From: Cohnella xylanilytica
GTDB lineage: Bacteria > Bacillota > Bacilli > Paenibacillales > Paenibacillaceae
Assembly (NCBI RefSeq): GCF_014212175.1
Contig: NZ_JACJVR010000145.1
Location: 1 to 35,539, forward strand
DNA: 35,539 bases
Direction of reading: 5' to 3'
The notes beneath the pieces are model-generated. The model was given only the letters and a program-made list of their open reading frames with translations. It did not search any database and was not told the origin of the DNA. The translations under genes and the position numbers were made by a program. This document shows, one piece after another, positions 1 through 6,761 of this stretch; positions within the stretch are counted from its first letter, which is position 1, and each line of letters begins with the position of its first letter.

Positions 1-60
1 ATGCTGAGTGGTAATTCGTTCAATCCGTTGATTAATGGCATTGTTTCGATTAAACTTCAT
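1..60 (-). CDS. IS110-family transposase, N-terminal fragment (cut by window edge)
   Basis: The minus strand reads 20 codons from an ATG at 60-58 to the window edge (MKFNRNNAINQRIERITTQH). AGGAGG lies at 74-69, eight bases before the ATG. From memory, IS110-type transposases of Bacillales begin in a similar way just before a conserved DEDD-domain start (VVGIDIA-like); that part lies outside the window. Family assignment is therefore inference from a short N-terminus. IS110 enzymes are DEDD/serine recombinases guided by a bridge RNA encoded in a non-coding end of the element. If correct, the element runs leftward out of the window and its non-coding end lies to the right of position 60. Confidence 0.5.
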   Translation of the reverse strand, partial: MKFNRNNAINQRIERITTQH

Positions 61-65
61 AGTAA

Positions 66-124
66 GCGCCTCCTGATGGGTTTTAAGGGCATCCGACCCG
101 TGACACCCCCATCATACGAGGCGC
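66..124 (-). promoter_or_regulatory. Leader hairpin masking the transposase ribosome binding site
   Basis: GCGCCTC (66-72) and GATGGG (75-80) pair with CCCATC (108-113) and GAGGCGC (118-124). In the minus-strand RNA this makes a stem of about 14 pairs with a small internal loop, and its 3' arm contains the AGGAGG ribosome binding site (74-69). Such a fold would hide the ribosome binding site in long read-through transcripts, a common way to limit transposase expression. If the element is IS110-type, the same stretch could also be part of the bridge-RNA region. On the plus strand the stem is followed shortly by seven Ts (130-136), so it could also terminate plus-strand transcription. Confidence 0.5.
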
Positions 125-186
125 TCCTGTTTTTTTCAAAGGCGGATTCTTAGCCTATACAGGAATGTTTAGAGAACGGGCCTATG

Positions 187-218
187 AACCGGAACCAACC
201 GGAACCAACCGGAACCAA
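187..218. repeat. Tandem repeat, 10-bp unit, 3.2 copies
   Basis: The unit GGAACCAACC repeats perfectly with period 10 from 187 to 218. It lies between the presumed mobile-element end and the ArsR gene. No function is evident; it may be slippage at an insertion boundary. Confidence 0.85.
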
Positions 219-288
219 GGGATTCCGATTGCAACCATGAACGAGACTCCCCTGTCTCCATATCCCAAGAAGCCTGCTAGCGAATCCG

Positions 289-615
289 TCAGCCGTAGAA
301 TCGGCCGAGCTCCTGGACGAATCGGTCGAACCGTTCCGGCACGGGGAGGTAATAGATCCGCTTGCCTTCCCTGCACTCCCGAATAAACCCTTCCTCCTTC
401 AGCTCCTTCAAGTGATACGACAGCTTGGACGAAGAGATGTCGCCCAGCTTATGCAGCAGATCCGCCGGACAGACGGCGGATGGCGCCGCCGAACAGACGG
501 GGGATTCGTACGTCTCCTCCCGCCCGATGCGGAGCAGCGTCAAAATTCGCAACCGGATCGGATCGCTAAGCGCTTTGGCCGCCTTGGCCACTTCGATATC
601 TTCGTTCGGTCTCAT
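289..615 (-). CDS. ArsR-family transcriptional repressor
   Basis: A 108-aa winged-helix protein. The ArsR core is clear: ALSDPIRLRILTLL near the N-terminus, the recognition region SSSKLSYHLKELKEEGFI, and the wing ECREGKRIYYL. The usual metal-binding ELCVCD motif is absent; instead there is a VCSAAPSAVC segment with Cys41 and Cys49 (numbered from the ATG at 615), which might sense thiols or metal. A longer frame starts at 645, but that start lies inside the operator and upstream of the best promoter, so 615 is preferred. The predicted transcription start falls at or next to this ATG, so the mRNA may be leaderless. It is divergent from an MFS exporter and is the likely repressor of both genes; the inducer is unknown. 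Confidence 0.85.
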   Translation of the reverse strand: MRPNEDIEVAKAAKALSDPIRLRILTLLRIGREETYESPVCSAAPSAVCPADLLHKLGDISSSKLSYHLKELKEEGFIRECREGKRIYYLPVPERFDRFVQELGRFYG

Positions 616-621
616 AAAAAC

Positions 622-650
622 AGTATAGCTTCCCCCGCTTGACATTTCAA
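622..650 (-). promoter_or_regulatory. Predicted sigma-A promoter of the ArsR gene
   Basis: Minus strand: -35 TTGAAA (650-645), 17-bp spacer, -10 TATACT (627-622). The -35 hexamer lies inside the first operator half-site, as expected for autorepression. The start point would be about 615, the A of the ATG. Confidence 0.6.
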
Positions 651-668
651 CTTTTCTTGAAATATACT
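639..668 (+). promoter_or_regulatory. Predicted sigma-A promoter of the MFS exporter
   Basis: -35 TTGACA (639-644), 18-bp spacer, -10 TATACT (663-668). Operator half-sites occupy the spacer and flank the -10, so repressor binding would exclude RNA polymerase. Confidence 0.75.
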
Positions 669-689
669 CATTTCAAAATAATTTGAAAT
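644..689. promoter_or_regulatory. ArsR operator: four 7-bp half-sites at exact 13-bp period
   Basis: ATTTCAA occurs at 644-650 and 670-676, and its inverse TTGAAAT at 657-663 and 683-689. All spacers are 6 bp, so orientation alternates and the start points are exactly 13 bp apart. Any two neighbours form an inverted repeat. The outer right pair extends to a perfect palindrome, CATTTCAAA and TTTGAAATG around 4 bp (669-690). The array covers both divergent promoters and should bind two or more repressor dimers. Confidence 0.8.
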
Positions 690-708
690 GTTTGGAGGAA
701 GAGAAACC

Positions 709-2154
709 ATGTCCAATCATCCCCATTCTTCGGCGGATTTACGGTCCGCCTCTCATCCGGCCAAGGTACGCGCCGGCAAGCAACGGTTAGGCTGGAGCCT
801 GGCGTTGCTCGCGTTCGCGAATCTCATTTATGCGCTGGACATCAACATCGTCTTCGTCGCGCTGCCGGAGATTGGCCGCGGGCTCGGCTTCTCCGGGCAA
901 TCGCTGCAGTGGGTCGTCAGCGCTTATACGGTGTTCTGCGGAGGGTTCCTGCTGCTCGGAGGGCGGGCCGCCGACCTGTTCGGGCAACGGCGGATGTTCG
1001 TTTTCGCGCTGATTCTATACGCGCTCTCCTCTCTCCTCGGAGGTCTCGCCTGGAGTCCGGTCGCCATCATTATCGCCCGGGCGATTCAAGGGATCGGAGG
1101 AGCCTTGCTGTTCCCGGCCACGCTGTCCCTTATCAACCGCTTGTTCGAAGAAGGCCCCCGCCGCAACCGGGCGCTGGCGGTCTGGGGCGGCGCCGGCGCC
1201 AGCGGGCTCACGCTGGGCTCCCTGCTCGGAGGCGTTCTGACGAACGCGTTCGGCTGGGAGGCGGTCTTCTACGTCAACGTGCTGTTGGCGGGGATCGCCG
1301 TTCTGGGCGCGCTCTTCATCATTCCGGCGGACCGCTCCGGACGCGGCGGAAGCGGCTTCGATCTGCCGGGAGCCTTGACGGTGACCGGAGGCGCGACCCT
1401 TCTCGTCTTCGTCCTCGTTCAAGGGCCGGAGGCCGGGTGGGGCTCGGCGGAGATCGTCGTCTGCGCCGCGCTGGCGGTCCTTCTGCTGGCGGCGTTCGCC
1501 CTGATCGAGAAGCGCAGCCCGGCCCCCTTGATGCCGTTCCGCCTGCTGCGCCATCGCAGCCTGACCCTGGCCATGTCGATCACGTTCATCTACATGGGCA
1601 CGTTCGGAGCGCTGCCGTATTTCCTGACGGTTCTGTTCCAGGACGTGCACGGCTTCACGGCGCTGCAGACTGGCCTCGCGTTCATCGTGCCTTCCCTCGC
1701 CATCGCGGCCGGCACCCAGCTCGGCGAACGTCTGGCTTCCCGCGTTCATACCCGCGCGACCTTGCTGCTCGGATTCGGAATCGGCATCGTCGGAACGGCG
1801 ATTATTCCTCTTGGCGCCTATATCGGAAGCAGCTACCTGAGCATCGTCCCGGGCATCGTCGTCTCGGGCGTCGGCCAAGGCATCGTCTGGACGGCCATGT
1901 GGATCGCCGCCTCTGCGGGGATCTCTCAGCAAGAGCAAGGGATCGCTTCGGGCATGGCTTCGACGGCCCTGAATATCGGCAACGCCATCGGCCTTGCCTT
2001 GCTCATCGCGGCCGCCAATTCGGGAGTTCGTGGGCTGTCCGGCGAGAAGCTGATCGAGGCCATAGCCTCCGGCGGACGAACGGCCTTCTATCTGGCGGCG
2101 GCAGGGCTCGTCCTCGGAATGCTGGCCACTCTCGCTCTGCCCCGCAAGCGATAA
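709..2154 (+). CDS. MFS drug exporter, DHA2 family (14 TM)
   Basis: A 481-aa integral membrane protein with the DHA2 (EmrB/QacA) layout. TM1 carries LDINIVFVALP, motif A appears as GRAADLFGQRRMF in the first cytoplasmic loop, and the antiporter motif C as GASGLTLGSLLGG in TM5. Fourteen hydrophobic segments fit the length. Family members use the proton gradient to export drugs, dyes or detergents. The start is taken at 709 because GGAGG (694-698) lies 10 bases upstream; the in-frame ATG at 688 is inside the operator and has no ribosome binding site. It is divergent from the ArsR repressor and is probably induced by its own substrate. An intrinsic terminator follows. Confidence 0.9.
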   Translation: MSNHPHSSADLRSASHPAKVRAGKQRLGWSLALLAFANLIYALDINIVFVALPEIGRGLGFSGQSLQWVVSAYTVFCGGFLLLGGRAADLFGQRRMFVFALILYALSSLLGGLAWSPVAIIIARAIQGIGGALLFPATLSLINRLFEEGPRRNRALAVWGGAGASGLTLGSLLGGVLTNAFGWEAVFYVNVLLAGIAVLGALFIIPADRSGRGGSGFDLPGALTVTGGATLLVFVLVQGPEAGWGSAEIVVCAALAVLLLAAFALIEKRSPAPLMPFRLLRHRSLTLAMSITFIYMGTFGALPYFLTVLFQDVHGFTALQTGLAFIVPSLAIAAGTQLGERLASRVHTRATLLLGFGIGIVGTAIIPLGAYIGSSYLSIVPGIVVSGVGQGIVWTAMWIAASAGISQQEQGIASGMASTALNIGNAIGLALLIAAANSGVRGLSGEKLIEAIASGGRTAFYLAAAGLVLGMLATLALPRKR

Positions 2155-2162
2155 ACGGACGA

Positions 2163-2230
2163 ATCCCCGGTTCGCCGCTATGGCGTCTCAGACGCCATAC
2201 GAGGCTTGCCGGGGATCTCGTTTTCTTTTT
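2163..2230 (+). terminator. Rho-independent terminator after the MFS gene
   Basis: Nested hairpin: ATCCCCGG (2163-2170) pairs with CCGGGGAT (2209-2216), enclosing ATGGCGTC and GACGCCAT (2180-2198). A T-rich run follows (2220-2229). The opposite gene ends at 2233, so the hairpin probably also stops minus-strand transcription. Confidence 0.8.
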
Positions 2231-2232
2231 GC

Positions 2233-3261
2233 CTACAGCTCGTTAAGCCATATCTTCCGCCCGGTCTTCGCGCTCTCCAGCGCGCCGAGCACCATCGCGA
2301 TGCTGTGAATGTTGTCGCGGCAGTCGGTCTCCGCGCGTCGGCCTTCCGCGACGGCCGCGAACATCTCGTCCAGGCAGCCGGCGTGGCCTCCGCGTCCCTC
2401 CCAGTCGAAGGATGCCTCCGCCCGCTCGCAATCGCGGAAGAACTTGCCCTCCTGGTCCCCGGCCGCCACGACTTCCGCATACGGAGCGTTATGGCCGTCC
2501 CAGATCGCCGTTCCCCGCTCTCCCGTGATTCGCCAGGATGCTTCCCACGACGTCGGCGCCCCTTCCGCGCACCAGGAGCCGCGGTAGCAGAACGTCGACC
2601 CGTCGGACATCTCGAAGATGCACACCGCTGCGGCATTGCCCTTGTACCAGGAGCCGGGAGGATTGAACTCGTGGCAGTAGACCGAGACCGGATCGGCGCC
2701 GATTACGAGTCTCGCCTGGTCGAACGTATGGATCGCCATGTCCAGAATGAGGGGGCTGTCCATCGCGTCCCGGAACCCGCCGAAGTGCGGCCCGAGGAAA
2801 AAGTCCGCCCCAACGTACCCGACCTTGCCGATCGTCCCGCCTAAGATCAAGCCGCGCAGCGCCCGAATATTCGCGTCGTACCGGCGGTTCTGCATGACGG
2901 AGAGCGACTTGCCCGTCCGCTCCGCCGTCGCGATCAGGTCGCGCGCCTCGTCCATCGTCGCGGCCATCGGCTTCTCGCCGAACACGTGGCAACCCGCTTC
3001 CAGGGCGGTCTTGCCGATCGTATGATGCGTCGCCGGGATCGTCACGTCGAACACGAGGTTCGCGCCGGATTCGGCGATCGCCGTCTTCAGGTCCGTATAC
3101 GTCCCGCAAGCGAGCCCGTACCGGTCCGCCATCGCCTTGGCGGCTTCCGGGTACAGGTCGACGAGCGCGACGATCTCCGCATCCTCCCGCTTCAAGGCGT
3201 ATTCCACCCACGTTCTCGCCATTCCGCCGCAGCCCGCGACCGCGATCCGATAACGTTTCAT
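2233..3261 (-). CDS. Gfo/Idh/MocA-family NAD(P)-dependent oxidoreductase
   Basis: A 342-aa cytoplasmic dehydrogenase of the glucose-fructose oxidoreductase / inositol 2-dehydrogenase family. The N-terminal Rossmann fold shows IAVAGCGGMA, and the family EKP motif (FGEKP, Lys97) is the expected catalytic lysine. DMAIHTFDQAR (Asp174, His178) matches the active-site D-x3-H element. The ATG at 3261 gives a core-like N-terminus and lies 12 bases after AAGGGG; an in-frame ATG at 3273 would place AAGGGG too close. It follows the epimerase gene by 22 bp and is probably cotranscribed with it. These enzymes oxidise or epimerise sugars or polyols; the substrate cannot be read from the sequence. Confidence 0.88.
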   Translation of the reverse strand: MKRYRIAVAGCGGMARTWVEYALKREDAEIVALVDLYPEAAKAMADRYGLACGTYTDLKTAIAESGANLVFDVTIPATHHTIGKTALEAGCHVFGEKPMAATMDEARDLIATAERTGKSLSVMQNRRYDANIRALRGLILGGTIGKVGYVGADFFLGPHFGGFRDAMDSPLILDMAIHTFDQARLVIGADPVSVYCHEFNPPGSWYKGNAAAVCIFEMSDGSTFCYRGSWCAEGAPTSWEASWRITGERGTAIWDGHNAPYAEVVAAGDQEGKFFRDCERAEASFDWEGRGGHAGCLDEMFAAVAEGRRAETDCRDNIHSIAMVLGALESAKTGRKIWLNEL

Positions 3262-3283
3262 GATCCGATGCATCCCCTTGTTC

Positions 3284-4174
3284 TCAGATTGGATTCGGCA
3301 CGAAGTCGCCGCCGCGGCAGCGCTTCAAGTAGTTCAAGGCGTGCACCTGCCCCGTCATCTCCAGCTCGTCCCGGTAGACCGGATCGTGCCATCCTTCGAT
3401 ATCGATCGTTCCTTGATAGCCCGCTTGGCGCAAAATCGTAACGATATCGCTCCAGTTCGTGTCCCCGAACCCCGGAGTGCGGTGCCAGACGTACGGCTTC
3501 GGCCCGTGCACGCCGTATTCCTTGACCACGTCCCACGCGATCGTGGCGTCCTTGCCGTGAACGTGGAACACCTTGCCGACCCACTTGCGAAGCTGCGGAA
3601 TCGGGTCGATCAGGCTCACCATCTGGTGGCACGGCTCCCACTCGAGCCCCAGATTGTCGCTCGGCACCGCGTCGAACATGAGCTCCCACGCCGTCGGGTT
3701 GTGCGCGATGTTCCAGTCTCCGGTCGCCCACGTGCCGCCCATGTCGCAGTTCTCGAACGCGATCCGCACGCCCCGGTCCTCCGCCCTTCTCGCGAGCTCG
3801 CCGAACACTTCCTTGAACTTCGGGATCGACTCGTCGATCGGACGGCCCGTCAGCCGGCCGGTGAATCCGTTTACAATGTCGGCCCCGAAATGATGGGCGT
3901 TGTCGATCAATCTCTCCCAGCTCGCCAGAGTATCCGCGTTGTCCCCCGCTCCCGTGAGCGGGTTGCCGAACACGCCGACGCTCGAGATGATCGCGCCGTG
4001 CTCCTCCGCCAGCGCCTTCGCCCGGCGTCCGGTCTCCGCCAGGTCGATATCGCCCGTCGTCTGCCAGAACGTCAAGGCGAACGATTCGAAGCCGTGCGGG
4101 GCGATCTGCGGAATGACCCTGACCGCGTCTCCTCCGCCGACCAAAGTTCCGATTCTAAGCAAGTTGCTCGCCAT
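3284..4174 (-). CDS. Sugar phosphate isomerase/epimerase (xylose-isomerase-like TIM barrel)
   Basis: A 296-aa protein of the AP-endonuclease-2 / IolE-IolI-like TIM-barrel superfamily. Plausible metal ligands at strand ends are Glu141 (IAFENCD), His183 (LEWEPCH), His204/His206 (VFHVHGKDA) and Glu260 (IDIEGWHD). AGGAGTG lies nine bases upstream of the ATG. It is the first gene of a two-gene minus-strand unit with the Gfo/Idh dehydrogenase and is divergent from an AraC regulator. The pair is a common sugar or inositol-type catabolic module: the dehydrogenase oxidises and this enzyme isomerises or dehydrates. There is no transporter or kinase in the immediate neighbourhood, so the substrate stays open. 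Confidence 0.85.
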   Translation of the reverse strand: MASNLLRIGTLVGGGDAVRVIPQIAPHGFESFALTFWQTTGDIDLAETGRRAKALAEEHGAIISSVGVFGNPLTGAGDNADTLASWERLIDNAHHFGADIVNGFTGRLTGRPIDESIPKFKEVFGELARRAEDRGVRIAFENCDMGGTWATGDWNIAHNPTAWELMFDAVPSDNLGLEWEPCHQMVSLIDPIPQLRKWVGKVFHVHGKDATIAWDVVKEYGVHGPKPYVWHRTPGFGDTNWSDIVTILRQAGYQGTIDIEGWHDPVYRDELEMTGQVHALNYLKRCRGGDFVPNPI

Positions 4175-4249
4175 TGTCCGACACTCCTATTTTGAGCTAT
4201 AGTGGTGATTACAACCCGATTATATTCGCTCTAATTCGCAATATCTCTA

Positions 4250-4280
4250 TACGATCTTGCGCTTTATAGGTACGATCTTG
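4250..4280. promoter_or_regulatory. Direct repeat, likely AraC-type binding site
   Basis: TACGATCTTG occurs at 4250-4259 and 4271-4280, exactly 21 bp apart (two helical turns), between the epimerase gene and the AraC gene. AraC-family activators typically bind such direct repeats with their two HTH motifs. The position suits control of the divergent epimerase/dehydrogenase unit, autoregulation, or both. Confidence 0.55.
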
Positions 4281-4299
4281 GGCGATGTCTTGGGCGATG
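4276..4299. repeat. Perfect 12-bp tandem duplication upstream of the AraC gene
   Basis: TCTTGGGCGATG (4276-4287) is repeated exactly at 4288-4299. It overlaps the second AraC half-site and supplies two spurious in-frame ATGs (4285 and 4297) upstream of the preferred start at 4318. Confidence 0.85.
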
Positions 4300-4317
4300 A
4301 GAGGAGAAGGGGAAGCG

Positions 4318-5208
4318 ATGACCCACCCGCGCGAGCTATGGGAGAACACTCCGTTTCACGGACAGGAGTATCCCTTTTACATTTTCCGGATTCCGATTCG
4401 CGGGGTGCGCAGAGGACAGGAGATTCTCGGCCTCCACTGGCACGAGCACTTCGAGATTCTCGTCATGGTTCGCGGCCGCGCCGTCTTCCATATCGAGAGC
4501 CAGCCGTACGAGGCGCGTCCGGGCGACGTTCTGCTCGTCCCAGCGGGAGGGCTGCACGTCGGCTACAGCCTGGAAGACCAGGACGTCGAATTCATGGCGT
4601 TCGTGTTCAACGGTTCCATGCTGGAGAGCGCGGCTCGCGATACGCTGCATGCGAGGCTGCTAGGCGCCCATGTGGCGGGGCGAGCGAGGTTCCCGGTCCG
4701 AATCGCGGACGGCGAAGGGAACGGCGAATTCGCTCGGGACTGCATCGCGAAGGCGGTCGAAGAGTTTAAAGAGAAGCGGCGAGGGTACGAATTGGCGATC
4801 AAAAGCTACCTGTACTTGCTGTTCGTGAATCTGTCCCGGGAGCATGTTCCCGCCCGCAAGGCGGAGGAGCTGGCCGCCGAGTATTCGCGAGGATCCGAGA
4901 GGTTTAAGCCCCTCATTCGATACGTGGAGGATAAGTACCGGGAGAAGATTACCGTAGAGGAAGCGGCCAGGCTGGTCAACTTGAGCCCGTTCCACTTCTG
5001 CAAGCTGTTCAAGAAGCTGACGGGCCGCACGTTCGTCGAGTACGTGAACCGGCACCGGATGAACGAGGCGGAGAAGCTGCTGCGCGACACCGACCTGAGC
5101 GTGACGGAGATCGCGGACCGGGTCGGCTGCGGCAACCCGAACTACTTCACGAAGCTGTTCAAGCAGCACAAGGGGATCACTCCGTCGCAGGCGAGAGCGG
5201 ACCCTTAA
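4318..5208 (+). CDS. AraC-family transcriptional regulator with N-terminal cupin
   Basis: A 296-aa two-domain regulator. The N-terminal cupin-like sensor shows HWHEHFEILVMVRG and EARPGDVLLVPAGGLHVG. The C-terminal double helix-turn-helix shows EEAARLVNLSPFHFCKLFKKLTG, then the second motif and AraC signature ending in YFTKLFKQHKGITPSQ. The ATG at 4318 is chosen because GAGGAGAAGGGG lies immediately upstream; in-frame ATGs at 4285 and 4297 have no such site. It is divergent from the epimerase/dehydrogenase pair and probably activates it in response to a sugar. Its 3' end overlaps the convergent Rrf2 gene by 4 bp. Confidence 0.9.
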   Translation: MTHPRELWENTPFHGQEYPFYIFRIPIRGVRRGQEILGLHWHEHFEILVMVRGRAVFHIESQPYEARPGDVLLVPAGGLHVGYSLEDQDVEFMAFVFNGSMLESAARDTLHARLLGAHVAGRARFPVRIADGEGNGEFARDCIAKAVEEFKEKRRGYELAIKSYLYLLFVNLSREHVPARKAEELAAEYSRGSERFKPLIRYVEDKYREKITVEEAARLVNLSPFHFCKLFKKLTGRTFVEYVNRHRMNEAEKLLRDTDLSVTEIADRVGCGNPNYFTKLFKQHKGITPSQARADP

Positions 5209-5633
5209 CCGATCCCGATCCCGTCCTTGACCATCTGCCCGATCGTCATGCCCGCCAATTCCTTCTCCATCGTCGTCAAGACCTGGGCGTTCACTTCTTC
5301 CAGCAAATACGGCATTTTGCTGCCGACCGGACAGGTCGGGTTCGTGCCGCGGTGTACGATGAACACTTCCCGGTTCTCCTCTTCGGTAGCCCGGTGAACG
5401 TCTAGCAGCGTAATTTGATCCGCCGGCTTCGCCAACGTAATCGACGCGTTCGTTCCGAGAGTGGACGCAATAAGCCCGGCCTTCGTGAGCTTCCTCATGA
5501 TCCTGCGGATGACCGCCGGGTTCGCGTTGACGCTCATCGCCAGCAGCTCGGACGTCGTACGCCCGTTTTTATTGAATTCCAGGAAGCATAGTATATGGAC
5601 GGCCACGGAAAATTGCTGGCTTCGGTTTGCCAC
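5205..5633 (-). CDS. Rrf2-family regulator, YwnA-like
   Basis: A 142-aa winged-helix regulator. The N-terminus (QQFSVAVHILCFLEF, then TTSELLAMSVNANPAVIRRIMRKLTKAGLI) is the Rrf2 HTH and resembles B. subtilis YwnA as I recall it, including the NPTCPVG segment. The three-Cys Fe-S cluster of IscR/NsrR is absent; Cys16 and Cys101 are the visible cysteines, so thiol sensing is more likely than a cluster. The start is a GTG at 5633 with GAAGGA seven bases upstream. It is divergent from the alpha/beta hydrolase at 5813 and is its likely regulator. Confidence 0.85.
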   Translation of the reverse strand: MANRSQQFSVAVHILCFLEFNKNGRTTSELLAMSVNANPAVIRRIMRKLTKAGLIASTLGTNASITLAKPADQITLLDVHRATEEENREVFIVHRGTNPTCPVGSKMPYLLEEVNAQVLTTMEKELAGMTIGQMVKDGIGIG

Positions 5634-5669
5634 GGGGAGTTCCTTCTTTCCAAAGCGAGTCTTTTATTT

Positions 5670-5698
5670 AGTGTATGAATTCCGGACGGGCAAATCAA
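5670..5698 (-). promoter_or_regulatory. Predicted promoter of the Rrf2 gene
   Basis: Minus strand: TTGATT (5698-5693), 17-bp spacer, TACACT (5675-5670), about 36 bases before the GTG start. Confidence 0.5.
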
Positions 5699-5736
5699 TG
5701 AATTTCGCGGCGACGACGTCCGACGAAGTCCGGCTC

Positions 5737-5765
5737 TTGACTTCCCGTTCGGGAGCCGTTATTCT
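5737..5765 (+). promoter_or_regulatory. Predicted promoter of the alpha/beta hydrolase gene
   Basis: TTGACT (5737-5742), 17-bp spacer, TATTCT (5760-5765). The start point would be near 5772, just before the palindrome at 5779. Confidence 0.6.
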
Positions 5766-5778
5766 GTTATTTGTATCT

Positions 5779-5789
5779 GTAACTGTTAC
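5779..5789. promoter_or_regulatory. Candidate Rrf2 operator (11-bp palindrome)
   Basis: GTAAC-T-GTTAC is a perfect inverted repeat in an AT-rich stretch just after the predicted hydrolase transcription start. The position fits repression by the divergent YwnA-like regulator. No second copy was noted near the regulator's own promoter. Confidence 0.4.
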
Positions 5790-5812
5790 TATTACTTTTA
5801 GAGGTGATGAAA

Positions 5813-6607
5813 ATGAAAGTTCGCGTGAACGGAGTCGAGCTTCATGTCGAGGAACAAGGGCAAGGAGATCTCGCTCTCGTGTTTTTGCATTTCTACGGCG
5901 GTTCGTCGCGCACATGGAATCAGGTGATTGCCGGGCTGAAGGACGATTACCGCTGCGTCGCTTACGATCAACGCGGATGGGGAGACTCGGATAAGTCGGC
6001 CTCCTCCTACTCGATTCGAGATCTGGCGGACGACGCGGAGGCTCTTATTCGCGAGCTAGGTCTGAAGCGCTACGCGCTCGTCGGCCATTCGATGGGAGGC
6101 AAGGCCGCCCAGCTGCTCTCCTCGCGCCGGCCTGCCGGCTTGGAGGCGTTGGTCCTGGTCGCGCCGTCTCCCCCGACTCCCCAAGAGATGCCTCCGGAGA
6201 TGAGGCGGGCGATGGTTCACTTCTACGACAGCAGGGAAGGAGCCGAGATCGCGCTAGGTAACATCGCCTTGCTGCCTCTGGAGGATGCGGTGCGCGAACA
6301 GGCGCTCGAAGATATGCAGAGAAGCGCGCCGCTAGCCCGGGCGGCTTGGCCGGAGACGGCCATGCTGGAGGATATCTCCGCGGAAGTCGCGAACATCGGC
6401 GTCCCCACGCTCGTGCTGGCCGGGGAATCCGACCCCGTCGACCGGCTGGAGACGCTTCGTCGCGAGCTGCTTCCGCGTATTCCGCACGCGGAGCTCCGCG
6501 CGATCCCCCATACCGGCCACCTCTCTCCTCTGGAGGTCCCCGATCGGATCCGCGCGGAGATCGCGTCCTTCTTGGCCGAGTGCAAACGGACCTCCGCCGC
6601 CCGGTAA
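5813..6607 (+). CDS. Alpha/beta-fold hydrolase
   Basis: A 264-aa alpha/beta hydrolase. The nucleophile elbow is GHSMGG (Ser93), the acid is probably Asp207 in LAGESDP, and the base is His236 in HTGHLSPLE. HFYGGSSRTW supplies the oxyanion-hole region and DQRGWGDSD the conserved loop after strand 4. The ATG at 5813 is preferred because AGGTGA (5802-5807) lies six bases upstream; the GTG at 5804 and ATG at 5807 lie within that site. No signal peptide, so cytoplasmic. The substrate is unknown. Control by the adjacent Rrf2 regulator suggests a role in responding to a reactive or toxic compound (inference). Confidence 0.88.
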   Translation: MKVRVNGVELHVEEQGQGDLALVFLHFYGGSSRTWNQVIAGLKDDYRCVAYDQRGWGDSDKSASSYSIRDLADDAEALIRELGLKRYALVGHSMGGKAAQLLSSRRPAGLEALVLVAPSPPTPQEMPPEMRRAMVHFYDSREGAEIALGNIALLPLEDAVREQALEDMQRSAPLARAAWPETAMLEDISAEVANIGVPTLVLAGESDPVDRLETLRRELLPRIPHAELRAIPHTGHLSPLEVPDRIRAEIASFLAECKRTSAAR

Positions 6608-6679
6608 CCGCCCAAGTCGGAAGGTACAAGACGCCATAGCTTAAGAGGATATCCACGACCTCTTGCAAAATCGCGCCAA

Positions 6680-6717
6680 AGAGCCGGCATAGACCCCACC
6701 AGGTCCATGCCGGCTCT
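6680..6717. terminator. Bidirectional hairpin between hydrolase and alpha-galactosidase genes
   Basis: AGAGCCGGCAT (6680-6690) pairs with ATGCCGGCTCT (6707-6717), an 11-bp perfect stem. The convergent genes end at 6607 and 6762. The flanking T-runs are weak on both strands. Confidence 0.6.
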
Positions 6718-6761
6718 ATTTCGCTCCCTAGCAAGTCAGCGCGAGTCGTTCGATTCGCCGG

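Noticed and set aside
1..153. 50-codon plus-strand frame at the window start
   Set aside because: No ribosome binding site can be seen at the edge, and the opposite strand has a well-placed AGGAGG and a transposase-like N-terminus.
909..2246. 445-codon frame inside the MFS gene
   Set aside because: Arg/Pro-rich +1 shadow of the exporter; no ribosome binding site or motif.
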